Assembly (NCBI GenBank): GCA_016630955.3
Contig: CM049995.1
Span: 248,001-312,000 of the forward strand
DNA: 64,000 bases
DNA from: Didymella arachidicola
Taxonomy: Eukaryota; Ascomycota; Dothideomycetes; Pleosporales; Didymellaceae
Direction: 5' to 3'
How positions within the stretch are numbered: position 1 is the first letter of the stretch; every line of letters begins with the position of its first letter. Shown here one piece after another: positions 28,138-39,477 of this stretch. The notes under the pieces are model-generated. The model worked only from the letters and a program-made list of their open reading frames with translations. It had not been told where the DNA came from and did not search any database. Made by a program: the position numbers and the translations under genes.

Positions 28138-29424
28138 TTAGTGAACCAACACAACCCACTCACAACCCTCCGGCAGCTCACCAAGCGGCCACCCACGCTT
28201 CTCTCTCACGCTCGCCAGCACAGCCATAGGCTCCGTGTGGTCGACCCGAACCCGGAGTCGGCGACACATACACTCCCATCGTCCTGAACATCCCCGTCTC
28301 GAATATCTCCCTGGTGGTCGATAAACAGAGAGCCCTGAAGGTGGGCGCGGCTGATGTACTCCACGGGGGAAGCGGCGAGGATGACCTGGCCATGTGCGCG
28401 GATGAAGGAGAGATCGAGCGCTTCGAACGCCACGCTGCTGGAGCCAAGGGTGCGGGACAAGGCCATGAGCGCGCCGGGGTGCGAGGACATGATGCCGAAG
28501 ACTTCGTTGTCGCGCTTGAGTTCTTTCAGCAGCTACGCTCGATCAGCTCGTCTCTGTCTCACGTTTGACAGGTATTTGTCTCCTTAGCAGAGGAAAGGCG
28601 GAGTGCAATACGTGGGGATGGAAAGGTAGTAGCTTCAGCAGATCATGAGGTTCAGACACTGCAGTTTTCCAAAATCTATCGAGAGCACTTACTTCAGTAG
28701 CGATACCGAGACGCCTGTGCGAGCGCCGAACACACAACTGCGTCACCCAGCACACCTTCTTCTCCCCAATATCCCACCGCGTGGCAAACGCGTGACCAAT
28801 CAGGCCACCATTGTCAAGACAGCGCAAAAGCACACTATCCGTCCCGGGCCTGAGGCTCTGCTGTTGCAGTCTCTGCGCACTCATCTTGATCCTCGCACTT
28901 GCATATTTCGCGTCAGCGCTGGAGAACGGCTGGCTTCCCGTCATGGCAGAGCCGTGGAGCAGTATCGCGCAACGAGGACCGGCGCCTACAGCGAAGCCAC
29001 AGCAGCATATCATGCGGCGCTGCTGCAGAACCCGAGGAGATGCGTAGTCGCCAGAAAGCATGTGGGAAAGCAAGCCAGTCTTGGGTAGCTTTTGACTTCC
29101 TTCCTCTTATGTCTGGCCCATGCCTTTCTTAAAATACCGAGCCAGGACACACGCCGGATTCCTGTACACAGGTCCTCTGAGCGTTCCCCGCATTTGAACG
29201 CCTGCGGCATCTTCGTGTAAGGAGACATGAGCAGGATAAATTTACGTACGTAGCTTGCACCATGGCCCCATTTTCTCGCCCACACGCGGGCCCCATACAC
29301 CGTATTCCTCCGAGAAGAGGGTCGCAGAGTCCTGCAGCATCTCGGTGGTGACGTCTGCACTGGGGTGGATGTGGAAAGCCAGAGAGTCTGGGGGGGACAT
29401 TTTGAGAGAAGGCGTGGTGGGCAT
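28138..29424 (-). CDS. GNAT-family N-acetyltransferase, C-terminal frameshift
   Basis: Proposed exons on the minus strand are 29424-29246, 28897-28693 and from 28532 onwards. Exon 1 holds a conserved N-terminal segment (LFSEEYGVWGPRVGEKMGP). Exon 2 holds LIGHAFATRWDIGEKKVCWVTQLCV plus the acetyl-CoA loop RRSHRRLGIAT (motif A of GNAT). Exon 3 holds FGIMSSHPGALMAL and SPVEYISRAHLQGSLF. At about 28247 the frame breaks: the expected ending (VDHTEPMAVLASVREKRGWP, then a stop at 28138) is one base out of frame, while the open frame ends at 28206 with unrelated residues. So the gene either ends differently, has lost one base, or the assembly is wrong here. The first intron (348 nt) is unusually long for this genome. 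Substrate unknown. Confidence 0.65.
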
Positions 29425-29758
29425 GTTTGAACGGGCCGGGCAGTGCTTGTGTGACTGTGCGGATTAGAGAAGTGAGAAAGTGCGTATGAGATTACTAAGC
29501 TGGCGAGATTCAGGTACTGGGACTGGGTTTGGGTCAGGTGGCTCGCTGACGCACCGACGCAAATTTGTGACCCGTCTACGGACGTCGCGTGCCAAAGCAA
29601 TATAGACCTACTATTATAGTGCCTCCTTAAAGCTGATACTAAGATGAAGAATGAGAAGGCTCAGCTGCACCGGCGTGCAAGAATAAAAATGGCGAAGTTT
29701 GGAACAGATCATCATGCATACCCAAGACTACCAAACTCCACGCTAATCCAAATCGATA
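29425..29758. other. Gene-free stretch before element A2
   Basis: It holds the promoter side of the GNAT gene. No other signal was recognised; element A2 begins directly after the TA at 29757-29758. Confidence 0.5.
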
Positions 29759-31592
29759 ACGCCAACCACCACCGGATGGCGCACCCCACCGGAATGGCGC
29801 ACCCTGTAGCAAATTTATCTTTACACCTCAATATTTCAGCACCACAACAAGAAATTTAAACGTACAATAGCTTAAATTAATCCTCTATCTCTATTACATC
29901 TTGCTGGCAAGTGCGCTTATTATGCCCTATCCTGCCGCATGTTGTACAGCACCGTTTAACTTTACTACTGCTACCTACCTGCGCACCTTCTCCCTTAGTC
30001 TCAGCCTTAGCGTCTTTCTCCTTTAGTATTTCCTCTGCCTCTGCCTGCGAGAGAGTCCCGCCTTCCTGAATCCGCTTCTTTTTACGCCTCTTACGCTCAG
30101 AAGCAGCCTTGTTTGCCTGTTCAAGCTGGGCTATCCTTGCCTCAAGTAGCGTGTGCGAATAGTCCCTCTTTGCAGACCCCCTTTTAACCTGTAGGACCAT
30201 CTCAATAATTGAGTCAGGAGAGGAACTCCTATGTTCTCTTATCCTCTTAATAATAAGAGTTGTTTGGCTATCAATTTCAATCGCGTTGGTTGGTGTTTTA
30301 GGTTGCCAGTTGGTAGGCCCAGGCAGAGGCGGTGTTGGCGTACGAGGCTTAACTTCAAGCCTTGACAGCACCGCCTCTGGGTCAAGTGGGACCAAGCCAG
30401 TTGCTCTAAAGCTTGATAAGATGTTGCTCTTTGAGATTGCCTTGTTGTATACTGGTTGAAACGTTGCTAAGAAGGCCTTTTTGTCCACGTGGGTAATGTA
30501 ACTGTCTGCCAAGCTTTTGATCTCCTTCTTGTACGCCTGCTTCAGCGGGGCAAAGCACCCAACGTCAAGTGGCTGCAGGATGTGAGAGGCGTGCGGAGGC
30601 ATACAGAGGGCAATAATCTTGCTTTCCTCGCAGAGATTCTGGAATTCGAGCGACTTGTGACTCTCGTGGCCATCGATAATCAGCAGCCGATGGCTACCTA
30701 CAGTAGCAGCCTCTGTGTGCTGGATAAAGTGCTTTAGCCAGGCAAGGCCAAGCTCATTAGTAGTCCAGCCATTCTTGCTAACCCCAATCCTCCAATCTTT
30801 TAGGTTGTTAACGTACCAGGCCTTGTCGTGGTGCTTTGCTTTGAGGATGAAGAAGGGTGGGACAGACCAGCCCATCGCGTTGATACAAGCAATCAAAGTT
30901 ATCCACTCACGATCGCCAGGCTGAAGGCTGAGTGGTGCACGACGTCTCTCAGACGCAGTCACTACCTTAACTGACCCTCCAACGCCTATCTGGAAGCCAG
31001 TCTCGTCAAAGTTGTAGGTATCTTGGTCCAGGATGCCGTACTTGGCTTTAACGTTGCGTATAAGGTCGAACCAGGGACTGATAATTGCTGTATCGCTGCA
31101 CAGAACTCTCCGGTAATCTCTCAGTCTAGAAACCTGAGACCTAACCTCAGGTTTCCGCTGGATAAACCTGTAGGTCCAGTTTTCTCCAACCTTGCCCCCA
31201 TCGCGAGCAGCCAACAGTTGATCAGCCATCTCTCGCACATAAGTAAGCGTAGGAGCAAATCCTCGCGCGTCAAGCTTTCTTATATGTTGAACAAGCACCT
31301 CCTCTTCTTGCTTTGTAAGCCGAGAGCAATTGGGGTAGATAACGCGTTGAGAAGCTGGTTTGGCGCGTTGCCTTCGAAGAGTACTTTCAGGCACGTTGTA
31401 GACAGCAGCAGCGCGTCGCTGGCTTAGGTTCGCATTAGAATTAATAGCTCTAATAGCAAGCTTAATTCTATCTTCACGAGAAAGTAATTCAAGATCAATT
31501 TGTTGCGACATCGTTGGTGGTGGTCAAAAGAGGTGTGGTCTTGGCAAGGTGCGCCATTCCGGTGGGGTGCGCCATCCGGTGGTAGTTGGCGT
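29759..31592 (-). mobile_element. Pogo-like DNA transposon A2 (1834 bp), intact
   Basis: Inverted repeats start ACGCCAACYACCACCGGATG and are flanked by TA at 29757-29758 and 31593-31594. Each terminus has two direct copies of a CCGGAATGGCGCACC-like motif. Same length as the decayed copy A1 (474-2307). No RIP-like damage is visible. It lies between the GNAT gene and DNA2, with its right end 32 bases beyond the DNA2 stop codon. Size and layout recall Pixie of Parastagonospora nodorum, from memory only. Confidence 0.95.
29877..31511 (-). CDS. Pogo-family DDE transposase, intact (element A2)
   Basis: This single frame from ATG 31511 gives 544 residues. Domains in order: helix-turn-helix (about 12-50), CENP-B/Tc5-type DNA-binding domain (about 62-130), DDE_1 domain with Asp169 (NFDETGF), Asp280 (IIDGHESH) and Asp316 (QPLDVGCF), a Pro-rich hinge (about 370-390), a basic coiled coil, and a zinc knuckle near the end (CTTCGRIGHNKRTC). 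It shares this layout with element C, but the terminal repeats differ, so the two belong to sister families. The complete frame suggests recent arrival and possible activity; it could mobilise the dead copy A1 if that copy's ends are still recognised. Confidence 0.93.
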   Translation of the reverse strand: MSQQIDLELLSREDRIKLAIRAINSNANLSQRRAAAVYNVPESTLRRQRAKPASQRVIYPNCSRLTKQEEEVLVQHIRKLDARGFAPTLTYVREMADQLLAARDGGKVGENWTYRFIQRKPEVRSQVSRLRDYRRVLCSDTAIISPWFDLIRNVKAKYGILDQDTYNFDETGFQIGVGGSVKVVTASERRRAPLSLQPGDREWITLIACINAMGWSVPPFFILKAKHHDKAWYVNNLKDWRIGVSKNGWTTNELGLAWLKHFIQHTEAATVGSHRLLIIDGHESHKSLEFQNLCEESKIIALCMPPHASHILQPLDVGCFAPLKQAYKKEIKSLADSYITHVDKKAFLATFQPVYNKAISKSNILSSFRATGLVPLDPEAVLSRLEVKPRTPTPPLPGPTNWQPKTPTNAIEIDSQTTLIIKRIREHRSSSPDSIIEMVLQVKRGSAKRDYSHTLLEARIAQLEQANKAASERKRRKKKRIQEGGTLSQAEAEEILKEKDAKAETKGEGAQVGSSSKVKRCCTTCGRIGHNKRTCQQDVIEIED

Positions 31593-31624
31593 TATCTAAC
31601 TCGGTACATAACAATGGCGAGCCA

Positions 31625-34600
31625 TCAGAGTGCCTCCTCGTAGACATTCCGCAGCACCGGTCTTGCATCCAACACTCCCCTTCTACCCGCCATTAATACC
31701 TTCTGCGGGACCTTCTTCCCGTCGCACTTTTTCTTCGGGCTACGCTGCAACGCACCCGTTATATCGCCCATCATCTTTCTCTTCTTGCTCGGGCTCTCTT
31801 GCTTTACCATCGCCTTCTTCAGGCTCGCCTTGGGACTATTCGTATTAGACTGTGTCGCGCCTTCTTCGAATCCATGCCCCTCCACCATCTCCCCGCTCAG
31901 ATCAAGCACCCAACCCTTCTCACGACACATACCCACCATATCCCTGAGCAGTTCGTTACCACTCAGCGTCTTTTCGCTACCCACGATGACGAGTTTACTC
32001 CGCGCGCGCGTGAGCGCTACGTTGACTCTGCGTCGATCCTTGAGCAGTTCGCCCACAGACTGCGTGTCGTTAGACCGCACGCAGCTCACGAGCACGACCT
32101 CTTTATCCCTGCCCTGGAACTTATCTGCCGTGTGCAGTTCGACGCCGGTCGCTGCCGATGGCACAGGGCGCTCGGAGGATGTTTGGGTTTGTGTCGAGGA
32201 CAGACTGGCTCGTAAGAGCGCCAGTTGGCTACGGTAGAATGCTATGATTCCTATTTCGCTTACGGGAATGCCGAGGGCGAGGAGCGAGAAGGTGAGATGG
32301 GTGATGACGCGCGCTTCGAGGGTGTTGATGATGCGGCTGCCAGAGGAGGATTCGAGGGTGTGGGATATGAGGTCGGTGTTGACGAATACAACGGGCTGAG
32401 ACGGCGCGAGGGAGCGTGATAGCCAGCAGTGGGCGGATTCCGGATCAGGGCACGCGGTGATTGCTGCTATCTTTCCTTGCCGGTGCTGTTTTTGGAGACC
32501 AGAGGGATTGGGTAAGGAAAGTCTACGGGATGCGACGCTGGGTGTGCCACACTTCAATCGGCCGGAGTAGATGAAGGCGTTGGATAGAGACATGACCTCA
32601 GCGCACATCCGATATTGGTGCTCCAGGCTGACGACTGCTTGTGGATGCGCCTCGCAAAGCAGCTTGAACAGCGAGACATCCAGTCCACCTTCCAGGGCTT
32701 CTTTATTTTGCACCAGTGGAGGCAACTGGTAGTGATCACCCACGAGGATGAACTTTTGTGACATACGAATCGGTCCTAGACAGACAGGCAGGGTAATCTG
32801 TGAAGCCTCGTCTACGATGCAGTAATCGAAGACACGGCGACTGAAGAGTGGGTGATTGATGGTGAGACAGGTAGTAGCCACTACGGGTGGTGTCATCCAC
32901 GACGCTTCGAGCTCCTGTACACCGTCTTTCGGCTCTGCCGACAGCGTTGCAAACTCGCGAACCTCAGGGTGGATCTTCGCCGACGCACCCAGGCGGAGAA
33001 TATCGATTTTTTCGTCTCGAAACTTGAGCAGGATATTGTCGACCGCGGTGTGCGTGTAGGAGGTAAGTAGAACGCTTTTTCCATCGGCGACCAGAGTACG
33101 GATGATGTGGGCGATCGTTGTGGTTTTACCGGTACCTGGCATGCCTAGAACCAACGCGTAATCCTTAGCAGACATGACCTTGGCCACTGCAGCCTGCTGG
33201 TCTGAGTTCATCGACATTTGTGATGACTGCGGCAGGTCAACGGCCGTGACTGGCGTGAAGACTGGTGCTCGTCCCTCGACAATCAAAGCGCGGAGGTCTC
33301 GAGCTTTGTAGATGTTGTCGTCCATGATCTGGATGAGGTTGTTGCGCGCTGCCGCCATGCCGTTGCTGAACTCGTCCTTGTCCAACCGATACAGCACAGG
33401 TTTAGCATCGACTTCGCTGGCAGGCGTCGTTTGACCTTCCTTGCCAACCTCCATGATCCCGGCAAAGGTCTGGTTGTTGTGGGCGTCGAATCCTGGAAGT
33501 CTTGTGCGAGAGTTGTGCAGCCGCCTGTCAACAGCAACAGTAATGCGCCGCTTTCGCACATTGGTGACATATCCGTTCGCCAGCGCAAAGTGGCCTTGCT
33601 CATCCGAGACGACCACCGGCTCTCCAACAGTAAGCTGAGACTCAGTAAACGAGAAGCCGGGCTTGGGCTGTTGTTTGATGAATGTGTAGCTGTAGCGGTT
33701 GATCTTCTGGCCTAGCTTCTCTTCATGTGCCGAACCGGGCTCAAGTATTACGTTCGAGAAGCAACGTCCCAGCTTCTCACGTTCGGTACTCAGCATAGTC
33801 CACAACTCTCTGCGGAATTTCATCATGTCTGTTTCTTCTTTCGTGAGCAGCATGTCCCATTTCTTCATGAAGTCACGGTCGGCGGGCTTCAGCACTCTGA
33901 CTAGATCATCGTACTTCTGTTTCGCCTTCTTGTTCAGCGACTCGCCCTCGCCGTCCTCGACCAGCTTGTTGTAAAGAAAGCACGATTCTTGCGCATAGCA
34001 GTTGCCACACTTGAAGTCCTCCTTCAGCATTGGGGGCAGGTCGATCCGATCGCGCACGTAACAAGCTAGTTCGTTGCGCTGGATGAGCATGTGTATGATC
34101 TCATTGCGAACGGCAGGGATGCGGATGATGGCCGAGGTCTCGAGGTAGTAAAGCATCCCATACGCGACGTCAATGTCGTAGCGGTTGGAGAGAAGAAGGT
34201 TGTACAGGGCTGTTTGGATGGAATGAGCGCTGTTAGACGTGTTCTTGCCGGTTTTAACTTCGAAAGGAACGGTCAGAGTGCGCTCGCCCTGGTCATCCTG
34301 CATGATCACCTGGACCGTAGCATCGACGTTTCCCTTGAGCCCGTACATTGGAGACCAGACATGCTCTTCGACGTCGAGGAGCTTGCTGATGCTCACGATT
34401 GACTGAGGCCCGTTGCGATGCTGGACGAGCGCATCGACTGAAGGCTTAGCTCGGACGAAGATCTTGGCCCAGGCCTGCATCTCGGGTAGCTTGCTAAGCA
34501 CGTGTTCCTTGACCTCGTCGCAGGTTGAACCGATCTCGAGGATGGTCTCGAACTTGCCCGGGAGGAGCTTGTCGATCGTGGAAAGCAGGAAGTTTGTATC

Positions 34601-36776
34601 CCAAGAGTTGACCTTCATCGCTTCTTGGAACAGCTCGTGTAGTAGTGTACCGTACAGCATTGGCGCATTGGCTCTACTAGTGGCCTTGATGCGGTCTTGA
34701 AGCACAGCTCGCCTTAAACAACCGTAAGAGTCAGCCACGACAGTCGCTGATATCAGGTGGTCTGGGTGCAGAACCAGCATGTTGCGGTGGTCATCAATGA
34801 CGCATTGCCCGTCTGCTGAGAATGTTCCAATAACATGAACGTATGCGCCCACCGTGGCAGGCGTATCGTACCATGCTTGTCGCAATGAGATGGTCTTCAA
34901 AATCTTCGTCTTCTCGTCGTCGACCAGCAGGATCTGATCTGTCAGCTTGCGATCTTTGCACTTAGGATATCGTTGCGCACCTTCTCATGTCTCTGCTGAC
35001 CTCTGTTGTCCAAGTACGAACCCTCAGCAATTTGCTTGATGAGGTATCGTTGGATAGCCCGAATGTCCTGCCGACTCTTACAGACTTAGCTAAACGGGCT
35101 CATTCTGGGTATTGCGTCTACATACAGTGTTCGTGGTGGGCGTTTGCGTGGCTGCAACTTCAGCTGCAGCAAACTCGTCGGCGTCGATATCATCCCCAAA
35201 GTCATCAGAATCATCATTGGCCAGATCTATTACGGGCACAGCATGCGCAACTGGCGGCTCTTCGGATACATCCTCCGGTGCCGGCGATTCGAGTGGCCGA
35301 TTGTCGAACAGCGATGCTACCAGCTCAAGATCTGCAGCGAATTCATCCTCGTCGTCTTCTATCCCAAACTCGTCTTCGCTCTCGGCAGGCCGTATGGTTG
35401 CCGCAATGACTGCAGGCTCTGATCGGACTCGAGTATTCGTTTCAGACGCTGCCGACTGCTCCGTGGCTAGAGTACCGGCGTTGTTGACATCAGCCATGTC
35501 TATGTCAAAATCGACGTCACCAAAATCATCGGACGAGGAAGAGGATTGTGCTCGCAGGTTGACTGGCTCCTGCTCATTGGGCACATGTGGGAAGTCGTGA
35601 TCCTCAGCAAGGAGCTCATCAAACTCGTCTTCAGCTACAGCGTCCCCGGCCTTTAGCGTGTCAGATGTCTCATCTTCCTCGAGTACTCTTGGAGAATGCG
35701 TTTTCAGAGGGGACTCCGGGAAGGCAGCCGCAGCATGCCCCCTCTCAGGCAGCGGTGACGAGCTCGATGGGGGGTGGTCCTGCGAATTCGAGATGGATTG
35801 CTTCATGAGTTGGACAATGCTAGCGAGGTTCGACGTTGGTGTTTGACCCTGCATCATGCTGTCTGAGCTGGGAGCGGCAGCGAAAACATCTTCGGCGTCT
35901 CCATCCATGTCGCCCTGAAAAATGCCGTGCGTTCTCCGTCTCTTCTTGGTGGATGTGGGAAATTCGACGCCACAGCTTGCCCATCGTCGAAGCCCGCTGA
36001 CACTGCCGGCAGCGGCAGCAGACCGAGGTGACGACTCGTTGATCAGATGTGCAAAGGCGACATTTTTGGTCTTGGCGACGGTAGGTGTCCTTTTGCTCGT
36101 GTAACGTGACCACAGCTCGGTCGCAGGGTCAGCCTGTGGTGTTGTGAGGTCGGCCTTGCGCGCACTCAGCTTCTCTTCCTGTGAAGGGGCTGCAGGTGAA
36201 GAGCTGTGGGCGCGTTTCCTGTTCTTGCGGGCCACTGGGGTGCCAACGGGCTGGGAGCCGCGCCAGTACAGCTGTTCCTCGGGCGAGATGGCTGCCAGCG
36301 CTGCGTGTCTGGAGGTGTCGTCGGTGTTGCCTACCAGGTCGGACAGGGGCAGCCTCGCAGCAGGCGTCGACGGCGGTGGGAAGGTTCTGTTCTGCGGCAG
36401 GCGAGGCGTCTCGAAGGCTTCGTCGACATGCTTCACCCTGGACGTCTTCGGCGTCTGTTCGGGCTTCGACGTCGTCTGTCGGCGGTTCTCTTTGTCCGGG
36501 TCGAGAGGCAGCGTCTCGTCAAGCTCGAAGGCCCTCAGCTTGGTGCGCGTCTGCGTCGACGGCATGATAGGCGGGCCGGTCACGACGTGTCGAGCCGGAG
36601 GGGCCTCGCTATGTTGGTGGGGCGGAGCGTTGCGCGGACGGGTCCATTGGCCTCTGAAGCGCTGCCAGACAGTGTGAGTGTGAGTGGGGGAGCGAGGGGA
36701 GAGCGCAAGCAGCGGTCAGTGAGCGCACCTTCGCCTTGAGGTCCTGGTCGAAGAAGGACTTTTGCCGTGTTGACAT
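31625..36776 (-). CDS. DNA2: DNA replication helicase/nuclease Dna2
   Basis: I place four exons on the minus strand: 36776-36729, 36661-35126, 35067-34981 and 34933-31625 (introns 67, 58 and 47 nt), giving 1659 residues. Dna2 trims long Okazaki flaps and resects DNA ends in the nucleus. The first exon is only 16 codons (MSTRQKSFFDQDLKAK). An unstructured, acidic and Ser-rich N-terminal half follows (to about 530). Then come the RecB-like nuclease domain (FEVKTGKNT with its Glu-x-Lys; FKCGNCYAQESCF iron-sulfur cysteines) and the superfamily I helicase: Walker A GMPGTGKTTT, DEAS box (IVDEASQ), GDHYQLPPL, HQYRM, DKFQGRD and NVALTRA. The C-terminal tail is Lys-rich. The exons without an ATG were placed by splice sites and frame. 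The promoter is shared with the carrier gene at 37273. Confidence 0.92.
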
Positions 36777-37272
36777 CAGAGCATGGGGACGAGCGCTAGT
36801 GCCAACGACGCGACGAGACGCGACGCGACCGGCGGCGGCGGATCTGCAGCGATGCGAGGATCCGCTCGCTGTGTTTGTGTGGTTTGCGTGGTTTGCACGG
36901 CCCGGCGATATCGGCGTCTTGTGGTTGGACAGCCGACCCTCTCCGCTGGACCAGCATTCAAGGGCGCAGGCAACCAAAGAATTGGAGCTTCTCTGAGCCT
37001 GGTTCTCTGCAGAGAAGAGAAAGACAGCTCCGTCCACTCATTCTTCCCTGCGCCTCCTGTCCGTCGGACTGGGTCGGACGACAGGAGTGCGTCTCTCACC
37101 TCGATACCTCGACTTTATCGATTGAGCTCGCCTCGCACAGGCTCCCGGAGAGCTTGGACTATTTTGGCCATCCCACGCTCCCCAGATTCCGGCTTGCTCA
37201 CCAGCACACCTGCCGTTCCTTGCTCCTCCTCCCACTTTACTCCTCTCACCCTTCCCTCTTGTCACCAGCACC
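36777..37272. other. Divergent promoter region of DNA2 and the ODC carrier gene
   Basis: These 496 bases separate two start codons facing away from each other. Frames in it are out-of-context and lack domain motifs. CT-rich tracts lie just before the carrier start codon (about 37200-37265), common in fungal core promoters. Confidence 0.6.
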
Positions 37273-38634
37273 ATGTCCGCCGCCGACGCAAAGCCTCTGC
37301 CGTTCGTCTACCAGTTCGCGGCTGGTGAGTACCACTTCCTTCTTCCTCGGAGAAGCTCCGATGCGCCGGCTCACCATGAGATTTCTACCACTTCATGGAG
37401 GACGGCGTGGGAGGCGCAATTGCTCTCCGGAAGCTTGGCGCATGCTTTGCGAGCTTCCCGGTTGCCAGTCTAAGGTGAACAATGGCTGACAGCAAGCAGG
37501 CGCCGTGGCTGGTGTGTCAGAAGTGAGTGCGCACGCGATAAGTGTTGAAGCCTCTTGTCACGCACAGAATGCTAATTGAGCTCGCACGCGTAGATTCTGG
37601 TCATGTGAGTGCTGCTTGCGCCTCATAGCCGTAGAGCGCAATCGCTGACAAACTGCAAGGTACCCGCTGGACGTCGTCAAGACCAGGATGTAAGCACTGC
37701 AGCGCAACTCGCAACGGCCCCTCCTAATCCTATATAGTCAACTCCAGAGTGGAACAGCAGTGGGCGAGGATGCATACAGCGGTATGCTTGACTGCTTCCG
37801 CAAGATTGTAAAGAACGAAGGGTAGGCGATAGATTTTGAGACGAGAGTGCACAGGTACTGACACCTCCAGCGCCTCGAGGCTTTACCGCGGTATCAGCGC
37901 GCCCATCCTCATGGAGGCACCCAAGAGGTCAGTCCCAGGAAGATCTGTAGGCAAGTTATGGGGCTCTGTTGACATGCACTAGGGCTACCAAGTTCGCCGC
38001 CAACGACTCCTGGGGAACCTTTTACCGCAACCTCTTCGGCCAGCCGAAGATGAACCAGTCGCTCTCAATCCTTACTGGCGCGACCGCCGGTGCGACCGAG
38101 GCCTTCGTCGTCGTGCCCTTCGAGCTCGTAAAGATCCGTCTTCAGGACAAAGCTCAAGCGCACAAGTACAATGGCATGTTGGACTGCGTGACCAAGATCG
38201 TCAAGCAGGAGGGTCCCATGACTCTCTACCAGGGTCTCGAGTCGACTATGTGGCGTCACATCCTGTGGAACGCTGGATACTTTGGTTGCATTTTCCAGGT
38301 TCGCGGTCTGCTACCTGCTGCGACAAACAAGAAGAGCCAGATCACTAATGATCTGATCTCTGGTGCTATTGGTGGTACTGTCGGCACAGTTCTCAACACT
38401 CCCATGGATGTCGTCAAGTCTCGCATCCAGAACTCGCCAAAGGTCCCCGGCCAGGTCCCCAAGTACAACTGGGCCTTCCCTGCCCTGGGTACAGTCTTCC
38501 GCGAGGAGGGCTTTGGTGCTCTCTACAAGGGTTTCACACCAAAGGTACTGAGGTTGGGTCCCGGCGGTGGTATCCTCCTCGTCGTCTTTACAGGTGTCAT
38601 GGACTTCTTCCGTACCATGCGCGAGGGCAAATAG
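37273..38634 (+). CDS. Mitochondrial 2-oxodicarboxylate carrier (Odc type)
   Basis: Seven exons (37273-37324, 37500-37522, 37594-37604, 37660-37689, 37738-37821, 37871-37927, 37983-38634) give 302 residues, the normal size. The three carrier repeats each have the signature P-x-[DE]-x-x-[KR]: YPLDVVKTR, VPFELVKIR and TPMDVVKSR, with SGMLDCFRKIVKNEG and YNGMLDCVTKIVKQEG after the first two. The protein exchanges 2-oxoadipate and 2-oxoglutarate across the inner mitochondrial membrane, linking lysine metabolism and the citrate cycle. The intron-dense 5' half, including an 11-nt exon (ATTCTGGTCAT), contrasts with a single long last exon. The assignment to the Odc subfamily is by overall resemblance; another dicarboxylate carrier is less likely. 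Confidence 0.9.
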
Positions 38635-39477
38635 ACGACAAACAATAAGGCGGAGGAAACGGTTTCACGAGCGAGCGCACGACATACCTTTTTACCTACA
38701 GCATCTCGGGCCACTCAGCACATAGACTATACAATGTGACCTGAATATATATCGCTACCCCTGTTGTACCAATGCTCTGACTACCTCCAGGCTCTGCCAT
38801 CAAGTCATCCGCGGATAAACAGCCTACTATTTGACGGCTGGCGAGATCTCATAATAGGCATCATGTCCCAGACTTTCCTGCGTCTCCACCAATGCGATGT
38901 AGTCAATGCAGAGCCTCATTTGCAGCTCACGCAAGGCTGACACGAACCAGGCGAGCTAGGCGGCATTGCTGACAATGTGGCGCAGCAGCATCCTTGCAAC
39001 ATCGCGCCAATCATCGAACACCGCATCCATTACACATCTATAAGCGATGACTCCATTCACCGCATTCGTTGACCTTGATGTTGCAAGGGCGCTGGAATAA
39101 GACCCGAGCTACTGCGCCGCACATCCGGATGGTGCAGCCACTTGCCTCTGTAGGCACCGCTCCCACGACATCATTGTCATCTGGTAAGCGGGCGTCTACT
39201 CGGCCCCCACACCATGCACGCCAAAGTTAGGATATGCATAGACGAGATGACAGCACATGGTATCTGGGCGGCTATATAGGATTCTAGATTGCCCTCTGTC
39301 TCGCAAATCTGCATCTTCGAGTCCCATCTCCAATATCATCAGCCTGACGGCCGCACACTCGTAGGCAACCACGACGTGAAGGACCTGTCACTCCTGACTC
39401 ACTCGCAAGTCCTCCAGAAGAAACCCGACATAAAAGAGGGGGAGACGGATTTCAAGTAACGACGCTCGCAAAACACG
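38635..39477. other. Gene-free stretch between carrier and patatin genes
   Basis: It holds the carrier 3' untranslated region and the promoter of the patatin-like gene. No frame, repeat or RNA gene was recognised. Confidence 0.5.

Noticed and set aside
28645..29088. Plus-strand frame of 147 codons opposite the GNAT gene
   Set aside because: The minus strand shows the conserved GNAT blocks with usable splice sites; the plus frame has none.
29010..29600. Minus-strand frame of 196 codons overlapping GNAT exon 1
   Set aside because: It is in a different frame from the conserved exon (29246-29424), and the rest reads through the intron with no motif.
36144..36739. Plus-strand frames of 177 codons opposite the DNA2 N-terminal region
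   Set aside because: They are rich in Arg, Cys and Ser with no motif. The DNA2 reading with its splice sites explains the region.
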